Assembly (NCBI RefSeq): GCF_004522095.1
Contig: NZ_SPUI01000002.1
Coordinates: 124,001-188,000, forward strand
DNA: 64,000 nt
Direction of reading: 5' to 3'
Source: Nocardioides sp. 503
GTDB taxonomy: Bacteria; Actinomycetota; Actinomycetes; Propionibacteriales; Nocardioidaceae
In this document: positions 15,731 through 23,912 of the stretch, in pieces
Position numbering within the stretch: the stretch's first letter is position 1
Layout: each line of letters begins with the position of its first letter
Notes under the pieces: model-generated
Told to the model about the DNA's origin: nothing
The model's database searches: none
What the model saw: the letters and a program-made list of their open reading frames with translations, nothing else
Translations under genes and position numbers: made by a program

Positions 15731-16660
15731 CTAGCTGGCCTTCTTGGCCGGGGTCTTCTTCGCGGCGGTCTTCTTGGCCGGGGTCTTCTTGACGGCGGTC
15801 TTCTTGGCCGGGGCCTTCTTCGCGGGGGCCTTCTTGGCCGCGGTCTTCTTCGCGGCCGGCTTCTTGTCGGCGGAGGCGTCGTCCTCGCCGCGGGCGGTCT
15901 TGGCGGCGTCGACCGAGCGCTGGAGGGCTGCGAGCAGGTCGACGACCTCGCCGGAGGACTTGGTGGAGGTGGCGGTGCGCTTGACCTCGCCGCCCTCGAT
16001 CTTGGCCTTCACCAGGGCCTCGACGGCCTCGGCGTAGTCGTCCTCGAAGTCGTCGGGCACGAAGTCGCCGGCCAGGGTCTCGACCAGCATGTTGGCCATC
16101 TTGACCTCGGAGTCCTTGACCTCGCCGCCGTCGATGTTGAAGTCGGGCTTGCGGATCTCGTCGGGCCACATCATGGTCTGCATGACGATCACGTCGTCGC
16201 GCACCCGCAGCACCGCCACCGACGTGCGCTGGCGCAGCGCGACGGTGACCACGGCCATCCGGTCGGCGTCGAGCAGGGCCTGGCGCAGCAGGGCGTAGGG
16301 CTTGGCGCCGGCCTTCTCGGGCTCGAGGTAGTAGGACTTCTCGAAGAGCATCGGGTCGATCTGGTCGGTGGGCACGAACTTCTCGACCGCGATCTCGCGC
16401 GAGGACGTCAGCGGGAGCTCGGCGAGGTCGTCGTCGCTGAGGATGACCATCTCGCCGTCCTCGGTCTCGTAGCCCTTGGCGATGTCGGCGTAGGCCACCT
16501 CCTCGCCGTCGATCGAGCAGACCCGCTGGTACTTGATGCGACCGCCGTCCTTGGCGTGCACCTGCCGGAACGACACGTCGTGCGACTCGGTGGCGGAGTA
16601 GAGCTTGACCGGCACGTTGACCAGCCCGAACGACACCGCACCCTTCCAGATCGCACGCAT
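15731..16660 (-). CDS. ku: Ku DNA end-binding protein
   Basis: 309 residues. The core (about 1-255) begins MRAIWKGAVSFGLVNVPVKL, the recognisable start of bacterial Ku, which forms a dimeric ring on double-strand ends and recruits LigD. The last ~50 residues are Lys/Ala/Pro repeats (KKAPAKK type), a histone H1-like tail seen in actinobacterial Ku proteins that adds DNA binding. A GAGAGAGG ribosome site precedes the ATG. The LigD ligase and polymerase genes lie 3-6 kb away. Confidence 0.95.
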   Translation of the reverse strand: MRAIWKGAVSFGLVNVPVKLYSATESHDVSFRQVHAKDGGRIKYQRVCSIDGEEVAYADIAKGYETEDGEMVILSDDDLAELPLTSSREIAVEKFVPTDQIDPMLFEKSYYLEPEKAGAKPYALLRQALLDADRMAVVTVALRQRTSVAVLRVRDDVIVMQTMMWPDEIRKPDFNIDGGEVKDSEVKMANMLVETLAGDFVPDDFEDDYAEAVEALVKAKIEGGEVKRTATSTKSSGEVVDLLAALQRSVDAAKTARGEDDASADKKPAAKKTAAKKAPAKKAPAKKTAVKKTPAKKTAAKKTPAKKAS

Positions 16661-16702
16661 GTTGAACCTCTCTCGTCGCTGACGTCACACCAGTATCCGC
16701 GG

Positions 16703-17656
16703 TTACGACCTGCGCCGCACCCGCCACTCATCGAAGGCCTCCCGGCTGGTCCTCGTCGGCCGGTACCCGAACTCCCGCTTCAGCCTGCTGTTGTCCAGCA
16801 CCGGGCGGTACTGCAGGAAGCGCGTCTGCTCCGGCCCGTACGGCGTGAGGCCCAGCCGGCTGCCCACCGCGAGGGCGAGGCGCAGCAGCGGCTCCGGGAC
16901 CACCAGCGTCGGCTTGCCCAGCAGCCCCGCGATCTCGTCGATGGTCAGCGCGCCGTCGCCGGCGACGTTGAAGACGCCGGTGGCCGGGCCGGTCACGGCC
17001 CGCTCGATGACCGCGACGACGTCGGTGTCCCACACGAACACGAAGGGGGAGTCCGCGCCGCGGATCCTCAGCAGCCGCGGCCGCTCGAACAGCGCGGTGA
17101 TCTGGTTGTCGACCGACTCCCCGAGGATCGTGCCGATGCGCAGCACCACCTGCTCGAGGGCCGGGTGCTCGGTGCGGGCGGTCGCCAGCATCTCCTCGAC
17201 CAGCCGCTTGTGGTGGCTGTAGGCGAACTCCTCGTTGCCGCGCACCGGGTCGTCCTCGGTGAGCCAGCCGCCGTGGGCCGCGCCGTTGTCGGGGTGGTAG
17301 CCGTAGGCGGCGCCGCTGGAGGAGACCACCAGCCGGCGGACGCCGTGGGCGAGGCAGGACTCCAGGACGTTGCGCGACCCGTCCACGTCGACGGCCCGCT
17401 CGAGGGCGCGCGAGGAGCCCTTGCCCGGGGTCACGATCGAGGCCAGGTGCACGACGACCTCGGGCGCGGCCGCTGCGACCCCGGCCTCGACGGCGCGAGC
17501 GTCGGTGACGTCCAGGACGACGTGCTCGACACCGGCGACCGGCTCGGCGGGCAACCGGAGGTCGGCGCTCGTGACCGCGTGCCCGGCGGCGGCGAGGCCG
17601 CGCACCACCGACGAGCCGAGGAAGCCGCTGCCCCCGGTGACCAGGACCGACGTCAT
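16703..17656 (-). CDS. NAD-dependent epimerase/dehydratase (extended SDR)
   Basis: 317 residues. A Rossmann glycine motif TGGSGFLG at residues 7-14 and the YSHHK active-site YxxxK motif near the middle mark an extended short-chain dehydrogenase. SSSGAAYG supplies the catalytic serine region. Last gene of a three-gene operon with ATGA overlaps: flavin monooxygenase, BASS transporter, this enzyme. It probably oxidises or reduces a hydroxyl on a lipid, sterol or nucleotide-sugar substrate; which one is unknown. Confidence 0.82.
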   Translation of the reverse strand: MTSVLVTGGSGFLGSSVVRGLAAAGHAVTSADLRLPAEPVAGVEHVVLDVTDARAVEAGVAAAAPEVVVHLASIVTPGKGSSRALERAVDVDGSRNVLESCLAHGVRRLVVSSSGAAYGYHPDNGAAHGGWLTEDDPVRGNEEFAYSHHKRLVEEMLATARTEHPALEQVVLRIGTILGESVDNQITALFERPRLLRIRGADSPFVFVWDTDVVAVIERAVTGPATGVFNVAGDGALTIDEIAGLLGKPTLVVPEPLLRLALAVGSRLGLTPYGPEQTRFLQYRPVLDNSRLKREFGYRPTRTSREAFDEWRVRRRS

Positions 17657-18591
17657 GGCGTCGCCACCGGCTCGCCGGACGACGGCGACGGGGCGGCGCC
17701 GCGCACCCGGCGCCAGGCGACCGCGACGGCGAGCCCCGCGACGATGTCCCAGATGCCCCACCAGGCGGCGACCAGCGCCATGCCGCCGAGGCCGTCGAAG
17801 TAGGTGAAGACCAGCAGCAGGCCCAGGCCGGCGTTGCGGATGCCGACCTCGAAGGTCATCGCCCGCACGCTGGCGTCGGGCAGCCGCGTCGCGCGGCCGA
17901 TGCCGTAGCCGAGCAGCAGCGACAGCGCGTCGTGCAGGAACACCGCGAGCAGCACGATCCCGATGTAGTCCACGAACACGTCCCAGTTGCGGGCCACGCC
18001 GATGACGATGATCGCGGCCAGCCCGACGTAGGAGATCGGCCCGATGATGCGGTGGCCGGTGGCGGCGACCCGCGGCCACAGCCGGGCGATCGCGATGCCG
18101 GCGACGAAAGGCACGCCGATCACCAGCCCGATCTCCAGGAGCATGTCGACGGCGCTGAGGTCGATCTCCTCCAGCAGCTTGTCGCCGGTGGGGTGCAGGC
18201 CGCCCCAGAACGCGACGTTCAGCGGCATCAGGAAGATCGCCAGCAGGTTGCTGACCGCCGTCATCGACACCGACAGCGCCACGTCGCCGCCGGCCCGGTG
18301 GGTGAGGATGTTGGAGACGTTGCCGGGCGGGCAGCACGCCACGAGGATCAGCCCCAGCGCCACGGAGCCGCGCAGGTCGAGCACCAGCGTCAGCACGAAC
18401 GTGATCGCCGGGAGCAGCACGAACTGCGCGATCACGCCGATGGCGATGACCCCAGGACGGCGCAGCGCGGCCGCGAAGTCCTCCGCCTTGGTGTCCAGGG
18501 CGATCCCGAAGAGGATCAGCCCGATGACGATCTTGAGCGTCGTCAGCGAGCTCTCCTCGAAGACGATCCGGACGTTGTCGACGTCGGTCAT
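17653..18591 (-). CDS. Bile acid:sodium symporter (BASS) family transporter
   Basis: 312 residues and about nine hydrophobic segments. The family couples Na+ to uptake of organic anions such as bile acids, pantoate or pyruvate-like acids. The crossover regions with conserved polar residues (ACCPPGNVSN and FEVGIRNAGLG) are present, indicating a functional transporter. It overlaps both neighbours by ATGA. Confidence 0.85.
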   Translation of the reverse strand: MTDVDNVRIVFEESSLTTLKIVIGLILFGIALDTKAEDFAAALRRPGVIAIGVIAQFVLLPAITFVLTLVLDLRGSVALGLILVACCPPGNVSNILTHRAGGDVALSVSMTAVSNLLAIFLMPLNVAFWGGLHPTGDKLLEEIDLSAVDMLLEIGLVIGVPFVAGIAIARLWPRVAATGHRIIGPISYVGLAAIIVIGVARNWDVFVDYIGIVLLAVFLHDALSLLLGYGIGRATRLPDASVRAMTFEVGIRNAGLGLLLVFTYFDGLGGMALVAAWWGIWDIVAGLAVAVAWRRVRGAAPSPSSGEPVATP

Positions 18592-19913
18592 GCGAGCCCC
18601 TCGATCTCGGCGCGCACCGCGGCGCGGTAGGCGTCCTTGTTGACGTAGTAGGACATGCGCTCCAGCCCGAGGTAGTGGTAGCCGCCGGACAGGTCGGGAC
18701 GCGGCCCGGCGACGCGCTCCTCGAGCGCGCGGGCGGCGTCGGGTCGGTCCCGGCGGGCGCGCAGGTAGGACGCCACGAGCTCGGCCTGCTCGTAGCGGCC
18801 CTGCCAGCCGATGCCGGAGGCCTCGATCATGCCCAGCACGAAGAGGTCGCGGTCGGCCTGCGTGAAGATGTTGAGGTAGAGGTCGGGAGCGCTTCCGCGC
18901 CCGCTCCAGCGCAGCAGCGCGGGGTCCAGGAACGGGTAGTGCAGGTGGTAGCCGGTGGCCAGCACGACCACGTCGTACGGCGAGCGGGTGCCGTCGCGGA
19001 AGGCCACGCCGTCGCCGTCCAGCCGCTCCACGTCGGGCCGGACCCGCAGGTCGCCGTGGCCCAGGTGGTGCAGCACCAGGGTGTTCACGATCGGGTGGGA
19101 CTCATAGATCTTGTAGTCCGGCTCCGGGAACCCGAAGCGCGTCGGGTCGCCGGTGAACATCCGCAGCACCCGGGTGTCGATCGCCTGCTTGATCCGCGGG
19201 GGCAGGGGCCGGCCCTGGTTGAGGGTGTCGGCGGGCTTGCCGAAGAGGTACTTCGGCACGAAGTAGTAGCCGCGGCGCACCGACAGGTCGACCGAGGCCG
19301 CGTGGTGCACGGCGTCGACGGCGATGTCGCAGCCGGAGTTGCCGGCCCCGATGATCAGCACCCGCTTGCCGGCGAACACCGTCGGGCTCTTGTAGGCGCT
19401 GGTGTGCAGCACCTCGCCGTCGAACTCCCCGGCGAACGTCGGCACCGACGGCTCGCTCAGCGTGCCGTTGGCCACCAGCACCCCGGCGTGCCGGTGCTCG
19501 ATGCGCTCGCCCGCGTGCTCCACCGTCACCGTCCAGCCGCCGTCGGGGTGCGGCGCCGCCGCCACGACCTCCGTCTCGAACCGGAAGCCCGAGGTGAGGT
19601 CGAACCGCCTGGCGAAGTCGCGGAAGTAGGCCAGCAGCTCGCGGTGGGAGGGGTAGTCGGCGACGTCGTCGCCCATCGGGTGCTCCGCGAACTCCGTGGT
19701 CCGCTTCGACGAGATCAGGTGTGCCGACTCGTAGACGGTGCTGCGCGGGCCGTCGATGTCCCACAGGCCTCCGACGCCCGAGGCCAGCTCGTAGCCGGTC
19801 CAGGGGATGCCGGCGCGCTGCAGGTTGCGCGCCGCGGCGAGCCCCGAGGGGCCCGCGCCGATCACCGCGTAGGTGCCTGCGTCGGTCGAGCTGGTCGTGT
19901 CCACGGGAGGCAT
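18588..19913 (-). CDS. Flavin-containing monooxygenase
   Basis: 441 residues. FAD motif GAGPSG (about 19-24), a second dinucleotide motif GAGNSG for NADPH, and between them the FMO/Baeyer-Villiger type fingerprint FDGEVLHTSAY. The enzyme would add one O2 atom to a nucleophilic heteroatom or a ketone. The true start is the ATG at 19913, not the much longer open frame; the DNA ligase gene begins 9 bp away on the other strand. First gene of the FMO-BASS-SDR operon. Confidence 0.87.
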   Translation of the reverse strand: MPPVDTTSSTDAGTYAVIGAGPSGLAAARNLQRAGIPWTGYELASGVGGLWDIDGPRSTVYESAHLISSKRTTEFAEHPMGDDVADYPSHRELLAYFRDFARRFDLTSGFRFETEVVAAAPHPDGGWTVTVEHAGERIEHRHAGVLVANGTLSEPSVPTFAGEFDGEVLHTSAYKSPTVFAGKRVLIIGAGNSGCDIAVDAVHHAASVDLSVRRGYYFVPKYLFGKPADTLNQGRPLPPRIKQAIDTRVLRMFTGDPTRFGFPEPDYKIYESHPIVNTLVLHHLGHGDLRVRPDVERLDGDGVAFRDGTRSPYDVVVLATGYHLHYPFLDPALLRWSGRGSAPDLYLNIFTQADRDLFVLGMIEASGIGWQGRYEQAELVASYLRARRDRPDAARALEERVAGPRPDLSGGYHYLGLERMSYYVNKDAYRAAVRAEIEGLA

Positions 19914-19926
19914 GATGTCGTCATGC
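19910..19926. promoter_or_regulatory. Palindrome holding both divergent start codons
   Basis: GCATGA-TGTCG-TCATGC: the start codons of the monooxygenase (-) and the ligase (+) lie symmetrically in the two arms. With a 9-bp gap, each gene's promoter must extend into the other's coding region. CATGAT/CATGAC -10-like words sit 6 nt before each ATG. Confidence 0.45.
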
Positions 19927-20855
19927 GTCCCATGCTCGCCACCAAAGGCACCCACGTGCCGTCGGGCGACGAGTGGTCGCACGAGGTCAAGTGGGACGGC
20001 GTGCGCATCCTCGCCGACGCCCGTGACGGTGCCACGCGCATGTGGAGCCGCAACGCCAACGACGTCACCCCGGCCTGGCCCGAGATCAGCGCCGCACCCT
20101 TCGGCGACCGCGACGTGCTCGTCGACGGCGAGGTGATTGCCCTCAACGAGCGGGGGATCCCGGACTTCCGGGTCCTCCAGGACCGCATGCACACGCGCAA
20201 CGCCACGACGGCCCAGCGGCTCAGTCGGCAGATCCCCGCGACGTTCATGGTCTTCGACCTCCTGCGCCTCGACGGCAGGGACCTGACCGACCAGCCGCTC
20301 GAGCGCCGCCGCGAGGTCCTCGGTGGTCTGGACCTGGCCGGCTCCACGTGGCAGGTCCCGGCGGCGTACGACGACGGCGCCATGCTCTACGACGCGACCC
20401 GGCAGCAGGGGCTCGAGGGGATCGTGAGCAAGCGGCTCTCCTCGCGCTACACCTTCGAGGTCCGCTCGCCGCACTGGCTGAAGTTCGCCCACCGGCAGCG
20501 GCTCTCCTACGTCATCGGCGGCTGGCGGCCGCAGGAGGGCACGAGCGACCGGCTGGCCGCGGTGCTCGTGGGGGAGCAGACCCCCGACGGGCTGCTCTAC
20601 CGCGGTCGCGTCGGCAGCGGCATCGGCGGCAAGGCCGGCGCGATGCTGTCCGAGCTCCTGGCGCCGCTGGCGCGGACCGACAGCCCGTTCGCCGACGAGG
20701 TGCCGCGCGTCGACGCTCGCGGCACCCACTGGGTCGAGCCGCGCGTGGTCGTCGACGTCGACACCCACGGCTCCGGCTACGACCGGCTGCGCCAGCCGTC
20801 CTACCAGGGCGTGCGCCACGACCTCGACCCCGAGTCCCTGGGAGCCCACCCGTGA
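19923..20855 (+). CDS. ATP-dependent DNA ligase (LigD ligase-domain type)
   Basis: 310 residues. The nucleotidyl-lysine motif is Lys23 in EVKWDGVR; further ligase motifs EVIALNERG, FDLLRL, EGIVSKRLSSRY and WLKFAHRQ are in order, followed by an OB fold. It seals nicks after end joining. Unlike mycobacterial LigD, the polymerase domain is not fused but encoded two genes downstream. The gene overlaps the next one by GTGA. Could also be called LigC-like; proximity to Ku and polymerase favours the NHEJ role. Confidence 0.9.
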   Translation: MRPMLATKGTHVPSGDEWSHEVKWDGVRILADARDGATRMWSRNANDVTPAWPEISAAPFGDRDVLVDGEVIALNERGIPDFRVLQDRMHTRNATTAQRLSRQIPATFMVFDLLRLDGRDLTDQPLERRREVLGGLDLAGSTWQVPAAYDDGAMLYDATRQQGLEGIVSKRLSSRYTFEVRSPHWLKFAHRQRLSYVIGGWRPQEGTSDRLAAVLVGEQTPDGLLYRGRVGSGIGGKAGAMLSELLAPLARTDSPFADEVPRVDARGTHWVEPRVVVDVDTHGSGYDRLRQPSYQGVRHDLDPESLGAHP

Positions 20856-21592
20856 CCCGTCCAGCTGCTGGGCTGCCGCTCGTCGCCGCCCTGGTGCTCG
20901 TCCTCCTGGCGTCCCCGGCGCCGGCCACGGCCCTGCCGGGCACCGCCACGGCAGCGGCGCCGGCGGCCGCCGAGCGCGTCGTGCTCGGCGGGGTCCGGGT
21001 GCGCGTCGGGCCGCGGACCCGCCAGGTGGTCACGGTCAACCACACCCACGGTCACCACGCCCGGGTGGCGTTCTGGACCAGGACCGGCGAGCGGTGGGTG
21101 CGGCGGATGGTCACCACCGACGGCCGCACCGGCTACGGCGGTCTGGTGCGGGGCGGCCGTCGGCGCCAGGGGACCGGCACCACCCCGCTGGGCACCTACG
21201 CGCTGCCCTGGGCCTTCGGCACGCACCGGGCCGAGGACGGCTGGGACCTGCGCTACCGCAGGATCCGGCGCGGCGACTTCTGGGTCCAGGACAACGCCTC
21301 GGACTTCTACAACCGCTACCGCCACCAGTCGCGCGGTGGCTTCCGGTGGTGGCTGCCGTCGAGCCACCCGGACGTCTCCGAGCGGCTGACCGACTACGGC
21401 CGCCAGTACGAGTACGCCGTGGTGGTGGGCTTCAACCCCGGACAGGTGCGCCACCGCGGCTCGGGGATCTTCCTCCACGTCAACGGCCGCGGCGCGACCG
21501 CCGGCTGCGTCAGCGCCCCGCGGGGGTTCCTGCGCCGGCTCCTGCGGCGCCTCGACCCCGACCTGCACCCGGTGATCGCGGTGGGCCGATGA
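20852..21592 (+). CDS. Secreted L,D-transpeptidase-like (YkuD/ErfK family) protein
   Basis: 246 residues. A signal peptide (hydrophobic 8-24, then ALPGTATA-type cleavage region) is followed by a catalytic-like domain ending in HVNGRGATAGCVSAP, the His-x-Cys pattern of L,D-transpeptidases that cross-link peptidoglycan. The GTG start overlaps the ligase stop (GTGA) and its own stop overlaps the polymerase start (ATGA). A cell-wall enzyme is thus translationally locked between two DNA repair genes. The family also includes uncharacterised murein-binding members, so activity is not certain. Confidence 0.78.
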   Translation: MTRPAAGLPLVAALVLVLLASPAPATALPGTATAAAPAAAERVVLGGVRVRVGPRTRQVVTVNHTHGHHARVAFWTRTGERWVRRMVTTDGRTGYGGLVRGGRRRQGTGTTPLGTYALPWAFGTHRAEDGWDLRYRRIRRGDFWVQDNASDFYNRYRHQSRGGFRWWLPSSHPDVSERLTDYGRQYEYAVVVGFNPGQVRHRGSGIFLHVNGRGATAGCVSAPRGFLRRLLRRLDPDLHPVIAVGR

Positions 21593-22509
21593 CCCCCAAG
21601 AAGGAGACCTACGACAAGCAGGAAGTGCTGGTGGACGTCGAGGGCCGCACCCTCAAGATCAGCAGCCTGGACAAGGTGCTGTTCCCCCGCACCGGCACCA
21701 CCAAGGGCGAGGTGCTGAGCTACTACGCCCAGATCGCGCCGGTCCTGCTGCCGCACCTCCAGGACCGCGCGGTGACCCGGATCCGCTTTCCGCACGGCGT
21801 GCAGGACATGAGCTTCTTCGAGAAGAACGCCCCCTCCGGCACCCCCTCGTGGGTCCGAACCGCCACGGTGCCCACCACCGGGAGTCGCTCGGGCAAGGGC
21901 GACGGGGTGATCACCTTCCCCATCGTCGACGACCTGGCGACGCTCACCTGGCTGGTCAACCTGTCCGCCCTGGAGCTCCACGTCCACCAGTGGACGGTGG
22001 GACGCAACGGCCGCCCCCGCCACGCCGACCGCCTGGTCATCGACCTCGACCCGGGGGAGCCGGCCGGCCTGCACGAGTGCTGCCAGGTGGCGCTGATGGT
22101 GCGCGACAAGCTCGCCGACCGCGGCCTGACGGGCAAGCCGGTCACCAGCGGCAGCAAGGGGCTGCACCTCTACGCCGACCTGCCGAAGCGCCTGCCGAGC
22201 GACGACTCCACCGCCCTGGCCAAGGAGCTCGCCGAGGAGCTGCAGGGCGAGCACGCCCAGCTGGTCACGGCCACGATGACCAAGGCCCGGCGTTCGGGCA
22301 AGGTGTTCCTCGACTGGTCCCAGAACGCCGGCTCCAAGACGACGATCTCGCCGTACTCGCTGCGTGGCAAGGAGCGGCCCTTCGTCGCCGCCCCCGTGTC
22401 GTGGGAGGAGGTCGAGGCCGGCGCCGAGGACCCCGAGGGCCTCGGCCAGCTGCGCTTCGACGAGGTCCTGGCCCGCGTGGCCGAGCACGGCGACCTGTTC
22501 GCCTCCTGA
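21589..22509 (+). CDS. LigD polymerase (AEP primase-polymerase) domain protein
   Basis: 306 residues matching the stand-alone polymerase domain of LigD. The metal-binding DLD is Asp152/Asp154 in VIDLDPGE, and SGSKGLHLY, FLDWSQN and TISPYSLR follow as in the family. It fills or extends DNA ends during Ku-dependent joining, preferring ribonucleotides in studied homologs. Stand-alone in this genome region, with Ku about 5 kb upstream on the other strand. Confidence 0.92.
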   Translation: MTPKKETYDKQEVLVDVEGRTLKISSLDKVLFPRTGTTKGEVLSYYAQIAPVLLPHLQDRAVTRIRFPHGVQDMSFFEKNAPSGTPSWVRTATVPTTGSRSGKGDGVITFPIVDDLATLTWLVNLSALELHVHQWTVGRNGRPRHADRLVIDLDPGEPAGLHECCQVALMVRDKLADRGLTGKPVTSGSKGLHLYADLPKRLPSDDSTALAKELAEELQGEHAQLVTATMTKARRSGKVFLDWSQNAGSKTTISPYSLRGKERPFVAAPVSWEEVEAGAEDPEGLGQLRFDEVLARVAEHGDLFAS

Positions 22510-22546
22510 GCGCCCGCCGACGCTGTTACCCAACGGTGGAGGCGTC

Positions 22547-22568
22547 GTGGGAGCAGCGTTCCTCCCAC
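22547..22568 (+). terminator. Hairpin downstream of the LigD polymerase gene
   Basis: GTGGGA and TCCCAC pair over a 10-nt loop, 38 nt after the stop. No U-run. Confidence 0.35.
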
Positions 22569-22636
22569 GTGGTGGGCACCCCCGTAGCGTCCTGAGGGTC
22601 CCGTACTCGGCCGTCGGCGTGGACGAGGGGAACGTC

Positions 22637-23200
22637 ATGGAGATCGCACCGGCACCACCGCGTCGCACGATGTCCGCGCGTGCCCTCACGCTCCTGCTGC
22701 TGGCCGTCGTCGGCCCGGTCACCCTCCTGGCGCTGCTCCCGACCACGTTCGGCCTGGAGCGCTACGTCATCTCGACGAGCGCCATGGACGGCGGCATCGA
22801 CCGCGGGTCGGTGGTGCTGGAGCGCGTCGTCCCCGTCAGCGACCTGGAGGTCGGGGACGTCATCACCTACCGCCCGCCGCGCTCCGCCGACGTGGACGAG
22901 CTGGTCACCCGACGGATCGTCCTGATCGAGGGGGGTGTCCTGCAGACCCAGGGCGACGCGCTGGCCGATCCCGACCCCTGGCTGGTGCCCGTCGGCGACG
23001 CCTCCCTGCCTCGCGTCGTCGTCGCCGTCCCGTACGCCGGCTGGCCGTTCGTCGGCTCGATCCAGCGCGAGGCCTGGTGGGCACTGCTCGTGCCCGGCGC
23101 CCTGCTGGGCGTCCTCGTGCTCCGAGACGTGCTGCGGCGACGACCCCGACGAACCCTGGCGCCGCCCGGTGAGCCGATCCTGGGGTGGGGCCCGCCGTGA
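22637..23200 (+). CDS. Signal peptidase I-like membrane protein, apparently inactive
   Basis: 187 residues: N-terminal membrane segment (about 17-38), an S26-like domain, and a second membrane segment (about 152-171). In active S26B enzymes the serine precedes Met in a GNSM motif and a His lies in VHRVV. Here the corresponding stretches read TSAMDGG (Ala49 at the serine position) and VTRRIV (Arg92 at the histidine position), so both catalytic residues look replaced. The gene precedes a two-component system; a later gene in this window (36245) has the intact motifs. Could be a binding or chaperone-like relative. Confidence 0.68.
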   Translation: MEIAPAPPRRTMSARALTLLLLAVVGPVTLLALLPTTFGLERYVISTSAMDGGIDRGSVVLERVVPVSDLEVGDVITYRPPRSADVDELVTRRIVLIEGGVLQTQGDALADPDPWLVPVGDASLPRVVVAVPYAGWPFVGSIQREAWWALLVPGALLGVLVLRDVLRRRPRRTLAPPGEPILGWGPP

Positions 23201-23205
23201 GCCCC

Positions 23206-23211
23206 TATGAT
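23206..23211 (+). promoter_or_regulatory. -10 box of leaderless promoter for the response regulator
   Basis: TATGAT lies 8 nt before the GTG at 23220, just after the upstream stop. Confidence 0.55.
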
Positions 23212-23219
23212 GCACGACT

Positions 23220-23912
23220 GTGGCTCATCGAGTGCTGGTCGTCGAGGACGAGGAGGACATCGCGATCCCCCTCGTTCGCACCCTGGAGCGAGAGGGTTAC
23301 GACGTCCTGTGGGTCGACAGCGGGCAGAAGGCCCTCGACGAGCTCGCCTCGCGCCCGACCGACGTGGTCATCCTCGACCTCGGCCTGCCCGACATCGACG
23401 GTCTCGAGGTATGCCGCCAGGCGCGTGACGCCGACTTCACCGGGGCGATCATGATCGTGACCGCGCGCGCCGGCGAGCTGGACCGCGTCGTGGGTCTCGA
23501 CTACGGCGCCGACGACTACCTCGCCAAGCCCTTCGGGCTCGCGGAGCTGCAGGCCCGGGTCCGGGCGCTGATCCGGCGTACCACCGGCGCCACGGGCCGC
23601 GAGCAGGCCGACGACGGTGCGCTGCGCATCGACGTGGCGGCCCGCCGCGTCTACGCCGGGGACGACGAGGTCCCGCTGACCGGCAAGGAGTTCGACGTCC
23701 TCAACATCCTCGCCGCCCATCGCGACAAGGTGGTCTCCCGGGGGACCCTGATGGCCGACGTGTGGGACGAGAACTGGTACGGCTCGACCAAGACGCTGGA
23801 CGTGACGATCGGCCGCCTGCGGCAGAAGCTCGAGGGTGTCGGGGTGTCGGAGCGCGTGGTCGCTGTCCGGGGGGTGGGTTTCCGCCTCGAGGGCAGCCCG
23901 CCCGATGCGTAG
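23220..23912 (+). CDS. OmpR/PhoB-family response regulator
   Basis: 230 residues. The receiver domain (1-120) has the acidic pocket VEDEED and phospho-acceptor Asp53 in ILDLGLPDIDG, with Thr and Lys (KPFG) switch residues. The C-terminal winged helix (about 135-228) binds DNA. It overlaps the histidine kinase gene by 8 bases. Likely targets include the neighbouring sortase/DUF3494 operon, by proximity only. Confidence 0.92.
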   Translation: MAHRVLVVEDEEDIAIPLVRTLEREGYDVLWVDSGQKALDELASRPTDVVILDLGLPDIDGLEVCRQARDADFTGAIMIVTARAGELDRVVGLDYGADDYLAKPFGLAELQARVRALIRRTTGATGREQADDGALRIDVAARRVYAGDDEVPLTGKEFDVLNILAAHRDKVVSRGTLMADVWDENWYGSTKTLDVTIGRLRQKLEGVGVSERVVAVRGVGFRLEGSPPDA

